64,000 nt of DNA from contig NC_088295.1 of assembly GCF_032854445.1 (NCBI RefSeq), positions 66,011,249 through 66,075,248 on the forward strand. The letters run 5' to 3'. The stretch is from Liolophura sinensis (Eukaryota; Mollusca; Polyplacophora; Chitonida; Chitonidae). A model generated the notes under the pieces. It saw nothing but the letters and a program-made list of their open reading frames with translations, ran no database searches and was not told the DNA's origin. The position numbers and the translations under genes were made by a program. Positions 60,863-64,000 of this stretch are shown one piece after another (the first letter of the stretch is position 1; each line of letters opens with the position of its first letter).

Positions 60863-62400
60863 AACTACCGGGCAAAAGAAACGTATAATCTTGTTCAGCA
60901 CCACAAGAAAGAGAAAGAAAGACAGACAGTATCAACATGATAAGCATTATATTGCAATAAACCATTTTCCAAGTCCTGTTAAAAAATCCAAAGCCATATG
61001 GATATTACACTTGCTGTCAGGCCGAGTAAAGAAGGCATGGGGTAAATCTGAAAAATTACACAAATGCAAGTAAAGGGACTCCCTTAAAAAGGTGTACCTA
61101 ATGTCCTATCATGTCATAAGACAGATCGTTAGTAGCGTGTGTGAGCACCCATTGCATCAATTAAAGCCAAAATACGTCTCCTCATGGAATTCGTCAGCCG
61201 CCGGATGACGCCATCAGGAATTCTGTCCCAATCCTCAAATAAAGCCTGTTCGAGCTGTTGCCTGTTTTGTTGGGGAGGGACGTCGATCAAGATGATCCCA
61301 CAGATGCTCTAAGGGATTCATGTCCGGCGATCGTGCTGGCCAAGGCAATACGTTGACATCAACGGTGTCCAGATAATTTAGTACAACTCTGGCGGTATGA
61401 GGTCGTGCATTGTCCTGCTGCAAAAGGATACCCCTTTGCTGTTGATGCCCGAATGGCACCACAACAGGTTCCAATATTTCATCTCGGTATCTTTGGCCAG
61501 TCAGATTTCCCTGGATGATGACCAATCTCGTTCTCACCTGTCCACAAATTCCGCCCCATACAAGCACCCCACCAGCACCAAAAGGGTGGACATTCTAAAT
61601 GCAGTTTTGTGCCAATCGCTCTCCCCTGCGTCGATACACACGAATTCGACCATCATTTCTGAAGAGGTTAAATCGGCTTTCATCAGTGAACAGCACCCTT
61701 TCCCAGTCTCGTCGCTGCCATCGACGTACAACTCTTGCCCAACGCAGCCTGTTTTGACGGTGTAGAGGAGTCAATGCCATTCCACGGAAGGGGCGATAGG
61801 CTCTGATACCACTCACGCGGAGTCGTCGTAAGACTGTGCGTCTGCTGATGGGGTGTCCCACTGCCATTTCCGCCGTTGACGTCGCCGTCACAAACCGGTT
61901 ACGCAGGTGGATTGTGCGGATGTACCGGTGTTCGCCAGGCGTTGTAACACTTGGCCTGCCCGATCTTGGACGATCTTGTGTCCTGCCTGTTAGGTGGTAA
62001 CGACCCAACAGTCTGCTGATGGTGGCTTGACTGCAATTGAATCTTCTGGCAATGTGGTGTTGGCTGGCCCCCATGTCGGCCATACCAGTGGCTCTATCAC
62101 GTTCTGCTTGTGTGAGTCTCAGCATCTCTTAGATGTTTTTTATGGTATTGCACCCTTACCATGTGCTACATCGGTATTTATACGGCGGTCATTATCGAGA
62201 ATTTTCAACAGGGCCCGAAACTCTGTTTTTCCTATTTTTCATGATGTCTTACACCAGTTTCAATGAATCTCGTTAAAAAGTAACGTGTGCACAGGGTGCT
62301 TATGTGCAAACGTATTCGCACAACGTTCAAACTTATTCAGCTTATTTTTCCATAGAAAAAACTGCATTTAAAAGTTAGGCGTTTCTTTTGCCCGGTAGTT
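60863..62400 (-). mobile_element. Tc1-like transposon (copy 2) inserted in the minisatellite
   Basis: About 1.54 kb. TIRs AACTACCGGGCAAAAGAAAC plus G are exact at both ends. TA target duplications lie at 60861-60862 and 62401-62402. Removing the element and one TA restores the repeat text ATTCATGTATAATGTGA, so the insertion site is certain to the base. The transposase is on the minus strand. Confidence 0.95.
61119..62125 (-). pseudogene. Tc1-type transposase, inactivated
   Basis: The reading frame opens MLRLTQAERDRATGMADMGA, with the DNA-binding part (FNCSQATISRLL, RPRSGRPSVTT) and the catalytic VLFTDESRF. An in-frame TAG follows at 61595-61597 within the NCI-stop-NVHPFG region. The same frame then continues through QQDNARPHTA (second Asp) and SPDMNPLEHLWD (Glu, 34 residues later). 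Just after DHLDRR a small deletion shifts the frame; the other frame goes on with PQQNRQQLEQALFEDWDRI and ends HTRY-TAA at 61119-61121. It is thus a copy with one nonsense and one frameshift mutation, less damaged than copy 1. Confidence 0.93.
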
Positions 62401-62402
62401 TA

Positions 62403-62575
62403 TAATGTGACTTATGTATACAGAGAGTTCTGTATAATGTGGCCAGTGTATACTGAGGTTTATGTATAATGTGAATTACGTATACCGACACTTCTATATA
62501 ATGTGGCTAGTGTATACCGAAACTCCTGTATAATGTGGTCAGTGTATACTGAGATTCATGTATAATGTAACTTTT
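62403..62575. repeat. 32-bp minisatellite array, right part
   Basis: About five further units of the same 32-bp repeat (TATAATGTGACTTATGTATA, GTGGCCAGTGTATACTGAGG), the part of the array displaced by the transposon. The array ends in TATAATGTAACTTTTATGG. Confidence 0.9.
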
Positions 62576-62579
62576 ATGG

Positions 62580-64000
62580 AAAAAGTGAGTCGACATAAAC
62601 CCTTTCGTTGTATAGCTAGCTACCTTTCACTTTCATATCAAATATATGCTTATTCAGATAACCAGCAGACTTCTGCACTTGGCTGCTATGGAAAGTACTT
62701 CTAACCTATAATTTATGGTTTGGAACTAGAATACATACGAGATTACCTGGGACGTATTCTAGTTAAGAAATACTTTCTATTGACACACGATGGCCGATGT
62801 TACAGATTAGGTGAAGGAAGGGCGGAAAGAGAAAGCAATGTTTTACAGACATGCGCACCATCTGTGGCGCATTATTAATGGAGAACGGAATCAGCTGTCT
62901 CTGACAGCTGGAGACACGACTGACACACAATTAGACGAAAGAACGAAAAATAGAGTGTGGTAGAGCGGAAGTACTAGATGATGCTTTTCTGTCATGCAGA
63001 CGACAGATTTGACCGGAAATTCTTTGTGAATATTTGCCAAGTGTCTCTGTAAATCTTTCAGACATTCAGAATTCAGACTTCAAAAAATTTCATAATTATA
63101 TCTGTCGTTTATAAGCCAATGAATGCATCTCCTTGTACGGAGTATTGTTAAACCATGCAAATATTTAATCCACTACTTCATCTCCATCTGCCAATATTTA
63201 ATGTTTCTTTAATTAAGTAATTACTTAATTTATATATTTATTTCATTGGTGTTTTACGCCGTACTGAAACATTTCAGTATGGTTTTTATGGTTTTTTTAA
63301 TATGGTTTAAAGAACAATACAAGTACATACAGCATGGTGATTATTAAACTCTGTGCAAAACACACAGTTGCCACACGCAGCAAATAAATAAATAAATGTA
63401 TCTGCTCCTTGAAATTTTTTTATCACAAACTGAGCTCAAAACTAAGAATAGCATCAAGCTGCTTCACGGGGCAGTTCAATTCTGCACACCTGCTTCTTCC
63501 AACATACATGTGGATCATTCTATTTTGTAAATGAAACGGAAAACATCTGGATTGAGGATGAACAAGGACAATTCTGGCGATCGATGAAATATTTCTTAAA
63601 AGTGAAATATTTTTTCAAAGCGAGAAGTAAATTTGTTTGAAGAGAGAAACTATGATGGAAACTCTAATAAAAATGACATGTTTAGTAAATTATTGGACAA
63701 TTAACTGGAAATTACATTTTTTACCTTCTTCACTTAATGCTTCTCTCGCTTCAAAAACATATTATTCCCAGTATCTCTTTTGAAGCCACGGGATAGTATA
63801 TTATACATGCTTGAGTGACTTGATTATCTCCTAACCTGCTACACAAGATTAGTTTATTATTATGACAGCGATCAATTAGCTGCCAAGTATTTGTCTTATT
63901 AACGACATTTATGTCTAATATACATATATGAGTAATGTGAAGAATACCTGTATAACTCATTACTAAGTACTTCTCCAAGGTTATCGAAAACTCTGTCCAC
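62580..64000. other. No gene seen
   Basis: AT-rich sequence with a minus-strand SINE-A tail fragment at 63235-63272 (TTCATTGGTGTTTTACGCCG) and a CAAATAAATAAATAAATG tract at 63381-63398. No supported exon. Confidence 0.5.

Overview
This is a stretch of animal (metazoan) nuclear genome. Genes are few and split by long introns with GT-AG ends. The space between them is full of tRNA-derived SINEs, Tc1-like transposons, MITE-like foldbacks and tandem repeats. The AT-rich base composition, the SINE families ending in AATAAATAAATA or in repeated ACTC, and the gene content suggest a marine lophotrochozoan, most likely a mollusc. The species cannot be fixed from sequence alone. There are no bacterial operons, CRISPR arrays or rRNA genes.

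Layout. 1-2.1 kb: gene-poor, with a dispersed repeat. 2.1-2.24 kb (-): a probable terminal coding exon of an unknown gene. 3.4-8.3 kb (-): a four-exon gene rebuilt from matching intron phases, predicted 485 aa with three hydrophobic segments and a long tail. Parts of its exons are duplicated nearby, one copy inverted. 9.6-14.8 kb (-): a second orphan gene of three well-supported exons plus a possible first exon, with an 84-bp tandem array inside it. 15-20.7 kb: no gene seen; holds a foldback element and a long TA microsatellite. 20.7-22.9 kb (+): a complete five-exon LTO1/ORAOV1 gene. 24.8-29.3 kb (-): a complete four-exon EF-hand (centrin-like) gene with a 480-residue acidic and coiled-coil N-terminal extension. 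It lies tail-to-tail with LTO1. 38.3-46.6 kb (-): a four-exon RERG/RASL-type small GTPase whose reading frame is broken by one extra base in an A-run inside the P-loop. 51.0-52.6 kb (+) and 60.9-62.4 kb (-): two DD34E Tc1-like transposons with TIRs and inactivated transposases. The second one has split a 32-bp satellite array. 58.2-59.25 kb: a 22-bp satellite of about 46 units.

The genes are not an operon and do not form one pathway. LTO1 acts in cytosolic Fe-S protein and ribosome maturation. The EF-hand and Ras-like genes are signalling-type proteins. Two genes are orphans to me. The most useful observations are the hidden small exons recovered by phase matching, the probable one-base frameshift in the Ras-like gene, the exon-scale duplications around the three-TM gene, and the nested insertions that preserve exact target-site duplications.
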